DNA from: RGIG3528 sp045616485
GTDB taxonomy: Bacteria; Bacillota; Clostridia; Lachnospirales; Lachnospiraceae
Assembly: GCA_045616485.1 (NCBI GenBank)
Contig: JAZLGU010000055.1
Coordinates: forward strand, 48,080 to 112,079
DNA length: 64,000 nucleotides
Direction: 5' to 3'
The notes beneath the pieces are model-generated. The model saw only the letters and a program-made list of their open reading frames with translations, had not been told where the DNA came from and did not search any database. Shown here piece by piece: positions 41,856 to 50,291 of the stretch. Each line of letters begins with the position of its first letter. Position 1 is the first letter of the stretch. Both the position numbers and the translations under genes were made by a program.

Positions 41856-44800
41856 ATGTATCTTAAATCGATTGAAATACATGGCTTCAAGTCATTTGCA
41901 AATAAAATATTTTTTAAGTTTAATGATGGTATTACAGCTATAGTAGGACCTAACGGATCCGGTAAAAGTAATGTAGCTGATGCAGTAAGATGGGTACTGG
42001 GTGAACAGTCTGCCAAGCAGCTTAGAGGCTCCAAAATGGAGGATGTTATTTTCTCTGGCACACAGCTTCGTAAGCCTATGGGCTATGCCTATGTTTCCAT
42101 TACATTTGATAATTCTGACAGGGCTTTAAATATTGATTATGAAGAGGTTACAGTAGCCCGCCGTGTATACAGATCCGGCGAGTCTGAGTACCTTTTAAAC
42201 GGTAATGCCTGCAGATTACGTGATGTGCAGGAGCTGTTTTTTGATACCGGTATCGGTAAAGAAGGCTACTCTATCATCGGACAGGGCCAGATCGATAAGA
42301 TTCTTTCCGGCAAGCCTGAGGACAGAAGAGAGCTTTTTGACGAGGCGGCAGGTATCGTTAAGTTTAAGAAAAGAAAGAATGCTGCTGAAAAGGAGCTGGA
42401 AGCTGAGCATTTAAATCTTTCCCGTATTACGGATATCTTATCTGAAATAGAAAAACAGGTAGGTCCCCTGGAACGTCAGTCTGAAAAGGCAAAGGAATAC
42501 CTGAAGCTGAAAGAGGCTCTTAAAAAGCAGGAAATCAACGCCTTCCTTATGGATTACGATAAAAAGGCTGCTGAAAAAGAAGAGAATCAGAAGGCTCAGA
42601 CTATTTTACAGAATGATACTGAAAGTGCAGAAAAAGAATACGAGGACATAAAGTTAAAGTATGACCACGTAGAAAATGAAATGCAGTCTCTATCTGAAAA
42701 GATTGATCAGCAGAAGGAAAAGAAAAGCCAGCTTTTAGTAGGTGTAGAAAAGCTGGAAGGTGATATCAGACTTATGGAAGAGCAGAAAAAGTCTCTCTTC
42801 CAGTCCAATGCCCACTATGAGCAGAGAAAGTCTACCATAGATGCAGACATTAATTCCAGAAAAGACGAAATAAAAGCACAGCAGGTCCTCAGAGCAGAAA
42901 AAGAAGGACAGCTGGCAGAGCTTAAACAGAGCCGTGAAAAATCCGGAGATAATCATAATGATATCCAGAATCGTATAAAGGATATTCTGGCAGAGATAGA
43001 AGAATGCAATCAAAAGAGCCTGGCTCTTATGAACAGTGATACTGAGCTTAAGACTAATATTTCCCGACTGGAGGCTCTTTCTGAGCAGAATAATATTAAA
43101 AAAGCCCAGCTTACCAAGACTCTTTTATCAAATCAGAATTTTGAATCAGAGTATGAGACAGCTGTAGAAATATTCTCCAGAGAGTATGATGAAATAACGG
43201 AAAGCATTAATCAGTTAAATCAGATTATTGCAAAAAAGGAGCTGGAATCAGGCAAGCTTCGTGAAAGACTTGAAGAGACAGCCGGATTTTTGGACAAATA
43301 CGAGAAAGAAAAGATTGAATTCGAATCCCGTAACAAAATGCTGCTTGACCTGGTGGAAAAGTATGATGGTTATGGCAACAGTATTAAGAAGATCATGGAG
43401 CGTAAGCCCTATGAAAAGGGTATTGTAGGCACAGTTGCAGATATTATTACAGTTGAGCCTAAATATGAGACTGCCATAGAGACAGCTCTCGGCGGTAATA
43501 TTCAGAATATCGTTACCAAAGATGAAGCTACAGCCAAGAGACTTATTGAGTTTTTAAAGACAAATAAGGCCGGCCGAGCTACATTTTTACCAATGGACGC
43601 GGTTACAGGTCGTGAAGTAGAGACTGATGAGGCCCTTCTTAAAGAGGAAGGTATCATCAACTATGCTGATAAGCTTATAAAGGCCGGCAAGGAATACTCC
43701 GGTGTGCTTAAGCATCTTATAGGTCGAGTGCTTGTATGCGACACTATGGATAATGCTCTTAAGCTGGCCAAAAAGAAAAACTATTCCCTTCGTATAGTTA
43801 CTCTTGAAGGAGAAAATCTTACTCCCGGCGGTACTTTGTCCGGTGGTTCCTTCAAGAATAACAATAATCTTCTGGGGCGTAAAAGAGAGGCTGAAGAGCT
43901 GGAAAAGAAGGCTAAAGAGCTGGGAATTAAGGTATCAGCTTTGTCTCGTGAGCGCGATGAATTTAAGATTAAGCGTGACAGATTAAGAAATGAGATAAAT
44001 GCTGAGACAGCAGAGCTTAATAAAGCTACACTGGCCCAGAATACTCTTAAGATGAAGCTGGAAAAGGAGAAGGAGCGTATAAGCGCTACCAAACAGGAAT
44101 TCTCCGTAATCGAGCTGGAGCTTAAGGATCTGGAAGAAAAGGTGCTGCTTAATAATACGAAAGCTACTGAATTCCAGCAGAGCCTTGCAGACAACTTGGA
44201 AAAACGTGAGGCTATTTCCGAGTCCGTAGCACACCTTAATGCCAAGCTGGATGAAGAAAGACGCCTGGAGAGATACTCTAATGAAAATTCCCAGGCTATT
44301 ATGGTGGAAGTTTCCTCACTGGAGCAGGCTATTGAATTTGTGGACGAGACTATACTTCGTCTGGAGAATGAAATAGAAAAACTGAACGAGGAAAAGGATT
44401 CTCTGGCTGAGAACAGTGAAAATACTGAAAATTCTCTTAGAGATATTGAAGATGCCATTAAGCAGGCAGCCGGTGATATAGTTGACAATAAAGCTACTAT
44501 TGCTGCCTTGGATAAGGACATCCAGGATCTTGATGAGAAGAAGAATCAGTTTAATAAAGAGCATAAAGACTTCTTTGACAAGCGTGAAGGTCTGTCCAAT
44601 CATCTGATGGAGCTGAGTAAGGAGGCCTTCAGACTGCAGAATCAGATGGAGCGCATAGAAGGACTTATCACTGAGCAGTGTGCATATATGTTTACAGAGT
44701 ACGAGATTACGGTAGACGTAGCCAGAGCACAGTTTGATCCTGATATGGGAACTTATACGGCTATCAAAAATATGGTTAAGGACACTAAGGCCCAGATTAA

Positions 44801-45416
44801 AGGTCTTGGAGATGTTAATGTTAATGCCATTGAGCAGTATAAGGAAGTATCAGAGCGTTATGAGCTTTATACCACTCAGCGCAATGATATTGTGGCAGCT
44901 GAGGATAAGCTTAAGGGCATTATTGCTGAGCTGGAAGGCGAAATGAGAAAGCAGTTTGAAGAAAAATTTGCTTACATTAAGTCTGAGTTTGACGTGGTAT
45001 TTAAGGAGCTTTTCGGCGGTGGTCAGGGTACACTGGAGCTGACTGAGGATGAAGATATTCTTACAGCGGGCATTAAGATTAACGCACAGCCACCGGGAAA
45101 GAAGCTGCAGAATATGATGATGCTTTCAGGTGGTGAAAGAGCGTTGACAGCTATAGCATTACTTTTTGCCATCCAGAATCTTAAGCCATCACCTTTCTGT
45201 CTCCTGGACGAAATAGAGGCGGCTCTTGATGACAGCAACGTAGGACGTTACGCCAAGTATCTTCACAAGCTTACAGATCACACTCAGTTTATCGTTATTA
45301 CCCATAGACGTGGTACCATGGCTTCAGCTGACAGCCTGTACGGTATTACCATGCAGGAAAAGGGTGTATCTGCTCTGGTATCAGTAAGCCTTATTGAAAA
45401 CAGCTTAAGCAACTAG
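41856..45416 (+). CDS. smc: Chromosome segregation ATPase SMC
   Basis: Condensin core that loops DNA with ScpA and ScpB. Seen: N-terminal Walker A GPNGSGKS (31-38) and Q-loop, long coiled coil (about 165-500), a hinge (about 515-635) with GIVGTVADIITVEPKYETAI, the return coil (about 670-990), then the signature motif LSGGERALTAIALLF (from 1090) and Walker B LLDEIEAALDD. 1186 residues, full length. Fifteen bases after rnc. An antisense open frame inside the coil is a shadow. Confidence 0.97.
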   Translation: MYLKSIEIHGFKSFANKIFFKFNDGITAIVGPNGSGKSNVADAVRWVLGEQSAKQLRGSKMEDVIFSGTQLRKPMGYAYVSITFDNSDRALNIDYEEVTVARRVYRSGESEYLLNGNACRLRDVQELFFDTGIGKEGYSIIGQGQIDKILSGKPEDRRELFDEAAGIVKFKKRKNAAEKELEAEHLNLSRITDILSEIEKQVGPLERQSEKAKEYLKLKEALKKQEINAFLMDYDKKAAEKEENQKAQTILQNDTESAEKEYEDIKLKYDHVENEMQSLSEKIDQQKEKKSQLLVGVEKLEGDIRLMEEQKKSLFQSNAHYEQRKSTIDADINSRKDEIKAQQVLRAEKEGQLAELKQSREKSGDNHNDIQNRIKDILAEIEECNQKSLALMNSDTELKTNISRLEALSEQNNIKKAQLTKTLLSNQNFESEYETAVEIFSREYDEITESINQLNQIIAKKELESGKLRERLEETAGFLDKYEKEKIEFESRNKMLLDLVEKYDGYGNSIKKIMERKPYEKGIVGTVADIITVEPKYETAIETALGGNIQNIVTKDEATAKRLIEFLKTNKAGRATFLPMDAVTGREVETDEALLKEEGIINYADKLIKAGKEYSGVLKHLIGRVLVCDTMDNALKLAKKKNYSLRIVTLEGENLTPGGTLSGGSFKNNNNLLGRKREAEELEKKAKELGIKVSALSRERDEFKIKRDRLRNEINAETAELNKATLAQNTLKMKLEKEKERISATKQEFSVIELELKDLEEKVLLNNTKATEFQQSLADNLEKREAISESVAHLNAKLDEERRLERYSNENSQAIMVEVSSLEQAIEFVDETILRLENEIEKLNEEKDSLAENSENTENSLRDIEDAIKQAAGDIVDNKATIAALDKDIQDLDEKKNQFNKEHKDFFDKREGLSNHLMELSKEAFRLQNQMERIEGLITEQCAYMFTEYEITVDVARAQFDPDMGTYTAIKNMVKDTKAQIKGLGDVNVNAIEQYKEVSERYELYTTQRNDIVAAEDKLKGIIAELEGEMRKQFEEKFAYIKSEFDVVFKELFGGGQGTLELTEDEDILTAGIKINAQPPGKKLQNMMMLSGGERALTAIALLFAIQNLKPSPFCLLDEIEAALDDSNVGRYAKYLHKLTDHTQFIVITHRRGTMASADSLYGITMQEKGVSALVSVSLIENSLSN

Positions 45417-45438
45417 ATTAGAAGGAAGTATTATATAA

Positions 45439-46305
45439 ATGGCAGGATTTTTTTCAAAGCTTAAAAATCTTTTTACGGGGTCTGATATTACAGATGATTT
45501 TTACGAGGAAATCGAAGAGCATCTGGTAATGGCTGACTGTGGTATATATACTACAGAGCGTATTATTGACTCTCTTAAGGAAAAAGTTAAGAAAAATCAC
45601 ATAAAGTCTACCGCTGAATGCAAACAGGCTCTTATGGAGTCTATGGCTGAGCAGATGTTTGTGCCGGATGATGCATATGATTTTGAGAAGCAGACATCAG
45701 TGGTACTGCTTATAGGCGTTAATGGTGTAGGTAAGACTACTACCATAGGCAAGCTGGCCATGCAGCTTAAATCCCAGGGGAAAAAGGTGCTTATATGCGC
45801 TGCTGATACCTTCCGTGCAGCAGCTATTGAACAGCTGGGCGCCTGGGCAGACAGAGCAGGAGTGGAAATGATTTCCCAGCATGAAGGCTCTGATCCTGCT
45901 GCTGTAGTATTCGACGCCATAAATGCAGCCAAGGCAAGAAATGTAGATGTGGTACTATGCGATACTGCAGGCAGATTACAGAATAAAAAGAATCTCATGG
46001 AAGAGCTGGGCAAAATTAACCGTATTATTGATAACGGTATGCCCGATGCCAAAAGGGAGACACTGGTAGTACTGGATGGTACTACAGGCCAGAATGCTCT
46101 GGTACAGGCCAGAGAGTTTAATTCTGTTGCTCCAGTCACCGGTATTGTAATAACAAAGCTGGACGGATCTGCCAAAGGCGGTGTGGCTGTAGCAGTGCAG
46201 GCCGAGCTTAATGTACCTGTAAAATACATAGGCGTTGGTGAGAAAATCGAGGATCTCATAAAGTTCAATCCTGAAAATTATGTAAAGTCATTATTCGAGG
46301 AATAA
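45439..46305 (+). CDS. ftsY: Signal recognition particle receptor FtsY
   Basis: SRP-family GTPase that docks ribosome-SRP at the membrane. Seen: short N domain (about 1-80), G1 GVNGVGKTT (93-101), DTFRAAAIEQL, DTAGRLQNKKNLMEEL, TKLDGSAKGG and GVGEKIEDLIKF. At 288 residues it lacks the acidic A domain found in enteric FtsY, as in other Firmicutes; membrane contact would be by the N-terminal MAGFFSKLKNLF helix. Confidence 0.96.
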   Translation: MAGFFSKLKNLFTGSDITDDFYEEIEEHLVMADCGIYTTERIIDSLKEKVKKNHIKSTAECKQALMESMAEQMFVPDDAYDFEKQTSVVLLIGVNGVGKTTTIGKLAMQLKSQGKKVLICAADTFRAAAIEQLGAWADRAGVEMISQHEGSDPAAVVFDAINAAKARNVDVVLCDTAGRLQNKKNLMEELGKINRIIDNGMPDAKRETLVVLDGTTGQNALVQAREFNSVAPVTGIVITKLDGSAKGGVAVAVQAELNVPVKYIGVGEKIEDLIKFNPENYVKSLFEE

Positions 46306-46330
46306 GTAAAGAAATTCAATAAAATCAACT

Positions 46331-46363
46331 ATCCGAGGGCATTTTTGTCCTCGGATTCTTATT
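46331..46363 (+). terminator. Terminator after ftsY
   Basis: ATCCGAGGGC pairs with GTCCTCGGAT (one G-T pair) around ATTTTT, and is followed by TCTTATTA. The T-run is broken, so strength is moderate. Confidence 0.65.
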
Positions 46364-46421
46364 ATACAAAATATATAAAAATCGTGGTCATTTTTCTACA
46401 CACGAAAGTGCAAAAAGCATC

Positions 46422-46450
46422 TTGTAATTTGTTTCCATATTTGCTAAAAT
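46422..46450 (+). promoter_or_regulatory. Promoter of recA
   Basis: TTGTAA (46422-46427), 17 bases, TAAAAT (46445-46450) with the extended -10 TGC just before. Expected start near 46457 gives a leader of about 78 bases. No GAAC-N4-GTTC box, the Firmicute LexA site, is visible between 46306 and 46534. Confidence 0.72.
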
Positions 46451-46471
46451 CTAAATATATTAGAAATATGG
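46435..46471 (+). promoter_or_regulatory. Dyad spanning the recA -10 and start region
   Basis: CCATATTT (46435-46442) and AAATATGG (46464-46471) are perfect 8-base arms. Inside, TCTAA (46450-46454) and TTAGA (46460-46464) form a second small dyad around the expected start of transcription. Could be a regulator site or a product of AT-richness. Confidence 0.4.
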
Positions 46472-46534
46472 GTTAAGAGATGGCGATTTTAATCCGATTC
46501 TATAATATGATTTTACAAAGAAGGAGTTAATTAT

Positions 46535-47542
46535 ATGGCAGCAGAAAATGATAAATTAAAAGCTCTTGATGCGGCTCTTGCTCAGATTGAAAAGTCCTAT
46601 GGTAAGGGCGCTGTTATGAAGCTGGGTGATACAAATGCTATGACTGTGGAGGCTGTACCTACAGGCTCTCTTTCTCTTGACCTGGCACTTGGAGTGGGTG
46701 GCGTTCCAAAGGGACGTATTATTGAGATTTACGGACCCGAGTCTTCAGGTAAGACTACAGTTGCTCTTCATATGGTAGCAGAGGTACAGAAGCTGGGCGG
46801 TATTGCCGGCTTTATCGATGCTGAGCACGCCCTGGATCCTGCATATGCAAAAAATATTGGTGTAGACATTGATAATCTTTATATTTCTCAGCCGGACAAT
46901 GGTGAGCAGGCGCTGGAGATTACAGAGACTATGGTGCGTTCCGGTGCAGTAGACATTATCATTGTGGATTCCGTAGCAGCCCTTGTACCAAAGGCTGAGA
47001 TAGAGGGAGATATGGGTGATCCTCAGATGGGTTTTCAGGCTCGTCTTATGTCCCAGGCTCTTCGTAAGCTTACAGCAGCTATTTCCAGATCTAATTGCGT
47101 TGTTATCTTCATCAATCAGCTCAGAGAAAAGCTGGGAGTTATGTTTGGCAATCCTGAGACTACTACCGGTGGTAAGGCTCTTAAGTTCTACTCCTCAGTT
47201 CGTATGGATGTACGTCGTATTGAGTCTATTAAGGCTTCCGGTGAGGTTATTGGTAACAGGACCAGAGTAAAAATTGTTAAGAATAAAGTAGCACCGCCAT
47301 TCAGAGAGGCTGAATTTGATATTATGTTCGGTAAGGGTATTTCCAAAATCGGCGATATTCTGGATCTTGCCTGTGACTGCAATGTAGTAGTTAAGTCCGG
47401 TGCATGGTTCTCATACAATGGAGAAAAGATCGGTCAGGGCAGAGAAAATGCCAAGGCATTTTTCGAGCAGAATCCTGCTATCTTAGACGAAGTTGAGGAC
47501 AAGGTACGTGAGATAAACGGTTTTGGCCCCAAAGCTAAATAA
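46535..47542 (+). CDS. recA: Recombinase RecA
   Basis: Forms filaments on single-stranded DNA, drives strand exchange and triggers LexA cleavage. Seen: Walker A GPESSGKTT (67-75), GFIDAEHALDPAYA, Walker B IIIVDSVAALVP, the L1/L2 region with QALRKLTAAISRSN and NPETTTGGKALKFY. 335 residues. AAGGAG about 8 bases before the ATG. Followed by recX, which usually restrains RecA. Confidence 0.98.
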   Translation: MAAENDKLKALDAALAQIEKSYGKGAVMKLGDTNAMTVEAVPTGSLSLDLALGVGGVPKGRIIEIYGPESSGKTTVALHMVAEVQKLGGIAGFIDAEHALDPAYAKNIGVDIDNLYISQPDNGEQALEITETMVRSGAVDIIIVDSVAALVPKAEIEGDMGDPQMGFQARLMSQALRKLTAAISRSNCVVIFINQLREKLGVMFGNPETTTGGKALKFYSSVRMDVRRIESIKASGEVIGNRTRVKIVKNKVAPPFREAEFDIMFGKGISKIGDILDLACDCNVVVKSGAWFSYNGEKIGQGRENAKAFFEQNPAILDEVEDKVREINGFGPKAK

Positions 47543-47567
47543 TTCTATCTATTAGGTCAGGGATATT

Positions 47568-48203
47568 ATGAAGATCACTGAAATTACGGAATTTTCCAAG
47601 TCCAAGGTAAAGCTTCTTTTGGAGGACAATTCTTATCTTGTAGTATATAAAGGCATGGTTGATACGGCATCCGAGGATATATCGGATGCCGATTTACTGC
47701 GTCTTACAAAGGATATGACTTCCTATGCCAAAAAAAGAGCCATGAATCTTTTGTTAAAGAGGGATTATGCCATATCTGCCATGAGAGAAAAGCTTCATGA
47801 GGATGGTTATAACGAAGGTATCGTTGATACAGTTATGACTTTTCTCACAGACAGGCATTTTATCGATGATGACCGTACAGCGGAGCATATAGTTAGGCAG
47901 TATAAGGGATACAAAAGCAGAAGAGAGCTGGCTATGATACTTCGGAGAAAAGATATTCCGGAGGATATAGCTTTTAGAGCTCTGGAAAGCTTCTATGTGA
48001 CAGATGATTTTGAATTTCTGGAGGAGGGAGAAGAAAGGGATACTCCACAGGAGCTTTTAGTTATTGAAAAGACCTTGAGAAAGCTAAAAATTACACCGGA
48101 AAGCTTCCGTGAGATGGACTATCAGGAGCGGCAGAAAATTTTAGCAAAACTTTATAGAAAAGGCTTTGAGTCCGGGTTAATTAACAAAGCTTTAAATATA
48201 TGA
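47568..48203 (+). CDS. recX: RecX-family regulator
   Basis: Small helical protein that binds RecA filaments. Seen: three-helix RecX repeats, including LLLKRDYAISAMREKLHEDGY (core RDYAISAMREKL), DTVMTFLTDRHFIDDDRTAEHIV and RRELAMILRRKDIPEDIAFRAL. 211 residues, in the Firmicute range. An N-terminal KVKLLLEDNSYLVVYKG strand pair is also typical. GGGATATT precedes the ATG, 25 bases after recA. Confidence 0.9.
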   Translation: MKITEITEFSKSKVKLLLEDNSYLVVYKGMVDTASEDISDADLLRLTKDMTSYAKKRAMNLLLKRDYAISAMREKLHEDGYNEGIVDTVMTFLTDRHFIDDDRTAEHIVRQYKGYKSRRELAMILRRKDIPEDIAFRALESFYVTDDFEFLEEGEERDTPQELLVIEKTLRKLKITPESFREMDYQERQKILAKLYRKGFESGLINKALNI

Positions 48204-48214
48204 AAATTAATAAT

Positions 48215-48268
48215 AAGCAACTGGTTAAATTTTTATCAAAATGTAAGTTTTTACCCGTTGCTTTTTTT
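48215..48268 (+). terminator. Terminator after recX
   Basis: AAGCAAC (48215-48221) pairs with GTTGCTT (48257-48263); GGT/ACC extends the stem after one mismatch. A run of seven T ends it (48262-48268). Its right arm also contributes the TTGCTT used as a possible -35 for the next operon. Confidence 0.75.
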
Positions 48269-48292
48269 ATGCTTTTAGTATAGTATTATAAT
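48258..48292 (+). promoter_or_regulatory. Promoter region of the oxaloacetate decarboxylase operon
   Basis: Two readings overlap: TTGCTT (48258-48263), 17 bases, TAGTAT (48281-48286); or perfect TATAAT (48287-48292) with only a T-rich -35. Both put the transcript start at about 48293-48300, immediately before a palindrome. Confidence 0.5.
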
Positions 48293-48304
48293 CGAGAGAA
48301 ATTT

Positions 48305-48334
48305 GGATTTACATGCTTGAAAGCATTTACATCC
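48305..48334 (+). promoter_or_regulatory. 30-base near-palindrome at the start of the decarboxylase transcript
   Basis: The 14-base arms match at 12 positions around a 2-base centre at 48319-48320; the core ATGCTT-GA-AAGCAT is perfect and the ends are GGAT/ATCC. Located just after the expected start of transcription and 30 bases before oadG. It may be an operator for a dimeric regulator or an mRNA 5' hairpin. Confidence 0.55.
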
Positions 48335-48363
48335 ATAAAAAATAATATAGGAGGCACCCATAT

Positions 48364-48729
48364 ATGAACAGCTTTGTTGTATTAGCAGCTGAGACGAAGA
48401 CAATGGGAGAGACCCTGGCTGAGGCTGGTGTTAATTCCCTTATTGGTATTGTTATCGTATTTGTTTCACTGCTTCTCATGTCTTTTATTATCTCTGGCTT
48501 TAGCATTATCTACAAGATACAGCAGAAGAGCGCAGAAAAGAAGAGTGAGGCCAATCTTACAGCGCAGGGTATTCAGAACACAGTATCCCAGATCGCTGCA
48601 AACGAGCTTTCAATCGATAATTTTGAGCTTACAGCTATCATTACTGCAGCTATTAGCGAGTATGAAGAGGCTCAGGGCAATTATTTCACCAATGGAATGG
48701 TAGTACGTTCCATCAAGAAGATTAACTAA
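48364..48729 (+). CDS. oadG: OadG-like membrane subunit of the decarboxylase
   Basis: Small bitopic protein: one span at about 24-50 (NSLIGIVIVFVSLLLMSFII), then a charged cytoplasmic region ending in ITAAISEYEEAQ and MVVRSIKKIN. OadG subunits hold the alpha subunit to the membrane beta subunit and bind zinc at the C-terminus; no obvious zinc motif is seen here, so function is assigned from topology and its place before the biotin carrier and OadB. GGAGG lies eleven bases before the ATG. 121 residues. Confidence 0.8.
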   Translation: MNSFVVLAAETKTMGETLAEAGVNSLIGIVIVFVSLLLMSFIISGFSIIYKIQQKSAEKKSEANLTAQGIQNTVSQIAANELSIDNFELTAIITAAISEYEEAQGNYFTNGMVVRSIKKIN

Positions 48730-48745
48730 TTCGGAGGAAAACAAA

Positions 48746-49093
48746 ATGAAGAATTATACAATTACAGTTAACGGTAATGTTTATGCTGTTACAGTTGAAG
48801 AAGGTAACGGCGCAGGCGTAGCACAGGCAGCAGCTCCTGCAGCAGCAGTAGCACCTGCTGCTCCAGCAGCAGGTCAGGGCGCAGTAAAGATCGTAGCACC
48901 TATGGGCGGTAAGATCCTTGCTATCAAGGCTCCTCAGGGTACAGTAGTAAAGAAGGGTCAGCCTATTCTTACTTTCGAGGCTATGAAGATGGAGAATGAA
49001 GTTGTAGCTTCTCAGGATGGTACAGTAGCTTCTATCAACTGCGCAGTTAATGATAAGGTTGAGGCCGGCGCAGTACTTGCAACACTTAACTAA
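48746..49093 (+). CDS. Biotin carboxyl carrier protein of the decarboxylase
   Basis: Carries CO2 on biotin from the alpha to the beta subunit. Seen: an N-terminal strand region, a flexible Ala/Pro hinge (about 28-48) and a biotinyl domain with EAMKMENEV where K81 is biotinylated. 115 residues. In Klebsiella the domain is fused to OadA; here it is separate. GGAGG before the ATG and codon choice (cgt, ggt, atc) suggest strong expression. Confidence 0.95.
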   Translation: MKNYTITVNGNVYAVTVEEGNGAGVAQAAAPAAAVAPAAPAAGQGAVKIVAPMGGKILAIKAPQGTVVKKGQPILTFEAMKMENEVVASQDGTVASINCAVNDKVEAGAVLATLN

Positions 49094-49113
49094 TAAATAG
49101 AGAGGTAACTTTA

Positions 49114-50271
49114 ATGGAAGGTATTCTCGAAACATTAAAAAATCTTGCAGGTCAGACCGCATTTGCAAGCCTTGGCTGGCGCAACTGGGTTATGATCGCT
49201 GTGGCTCTTTTCTTCCTGTATCTTGGTATCAGACATAAGTTCGAGCCACTTCTTCTTGTACCGATTGCATTCGGTATGCTCCTTGTTAATATTTATCCTG
49301 CTATTATGGCAGCTCCATTTGTAGATGAAAATGGTATTGAGCAGGCCGGCGGCCTTCTTTACTATTTCTTCAAGCTGGATGAGTGGTCTATATTCCCATC
49401 ACTTATTTTCCTGGGTGTTGGTGCATCTACAGACTTTGGCCCTCTGATTTCCAATCCTAAGTCTTTCTTACTTGGTGCAGCAGCTCAGCTGGGTATCTTC
49501 GTAGCTTACTTCCTTGCAATTCTTTTTGGATTCGGTGGCGATGCAGCAGCAGCTATTTCCATTATCGGTGGTGCTGATGGTCCTACTTCCATTTTCCTTG
49601 CAGGCAAGCTTCATCAGACAGAGCTTATGGGACCTATCGCAGTAGCAGCATATACTTATATGTCTCTGGTGCCTATTATTCAGCCACCTATTATGAAGCT
49701 TCTTACTACAGAGAAGGAAAGAAAGATCAAGATGGAGCAGCTTCGTCCTGTATCCAAGCTGGAGAAGATTCTTTTCCCTATTATCGTAACACTTGTAGTA
49801 TGTATTGCCCTTCCTTCTACAGCACCTCTTGTAGGTATGCTTATGCTGGGGAATCTCTTCAAAGAGTGCGGCGTTACAGAGCATCTTTCCGATACAGCAC
49901 AGAATGCACTTATGTACATCGTAGTTATTATGCTTGGTACATCTGTAGGTGCTTCTACTTCCGGTGAGGCATTCCTTCAGATTAATACTCTTAAGATCGT
50001 TCTTCTTGGCGTTATCGCATTTGCATTCGGTACCGCAGGCGGTGTGCTCTTAGGCAAGCTTATGTGTGTGCTTACTCACGGTAAGATCAATCCGCTTATC
50101 GGTTCTGCAGGCGTTTCCGCAGTACCTATGGCAGCACGTGTATCACAGAAGGTGGGCGCAGAGGCAGATCCTACCAACTTCCTTCTTATGCACGCTATGG
50201 GTCCTAACGTAGCAGGCGTTATCGGTACAGCAGTTACAGCTGGCGTATTTATGGCTATTTTCGGCGTTTAA
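49114..50271 (+). CDS. oadB: Na+-transporting decarboxylase beta subunit (OadB)
   Basis: Membrane subunit that decarboxylates carboxybiotin and pumps Na+ outward. Seen: about 10-11 hydrophobic segments, the FLGVGASTDFGPLISNP segment, and the conserved SIIGGADGPTSIFLA region carrying the Na+-site aspartate, then ISAVPMAARVSQKVG-type VSAVPMAARVSQ and LLMHAMGPNVAGVIG. 385 residues, as expected. Members of this family also serve methylmalonyl-CoA and glutaconyl-CoA decarboxylases; the linked alpha subunit decides for oxaloacetate. Confidence 0.95.
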   Translation: MEGILETLKNLAGQTAFASLGWRNWVMIAVALFFLYLGIRHKFEPLLLVPIAFGMLLVNIYPAIMAAPFVDENGIEQAGGLLYYFFKLDEWSIFPSLIFLGVGASTDFGPLISNPKSFLLGAAAQLGIFVAYFLAILFGFGGDAAAAISIIGGADGPTSIFLAGKLHQTELMGPIAVAAYTYMSLVPIIQPPIMKLLTTEKERKIKMEQLRPVSKLEKILFPIIVTLVVCIALPSTAPLVGMLMLGNLFKECGVTEHLSDTAQNALMYIVVIMLGTSVGASTSGEAFLQINTLKIVLLGVIAFAFGTAGGVLLGKLMCVLTHGKINPLIGSAGVSAVPMAARVSQKVGAEADPTNFLLMHAMGPNVAGVIGTAVTAGVFMAIFGV

Positions 50272-50291
50272 TAATCGGAGGAATATAAAAA

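Noticed and set aside
43781..44521. 246-residue open frame on the minus strand inside smc
   Set aside because: Opposite the smc coiled coil, with low-complexity Ser/Leu-rich product, no ribosome-binding site and no known domain; a codon-bias shadow.
46306..46534. LexA/SOS box for recA
   Set aside because: No GAAC-N4-GTTC or close variant found on either strand in the gap.
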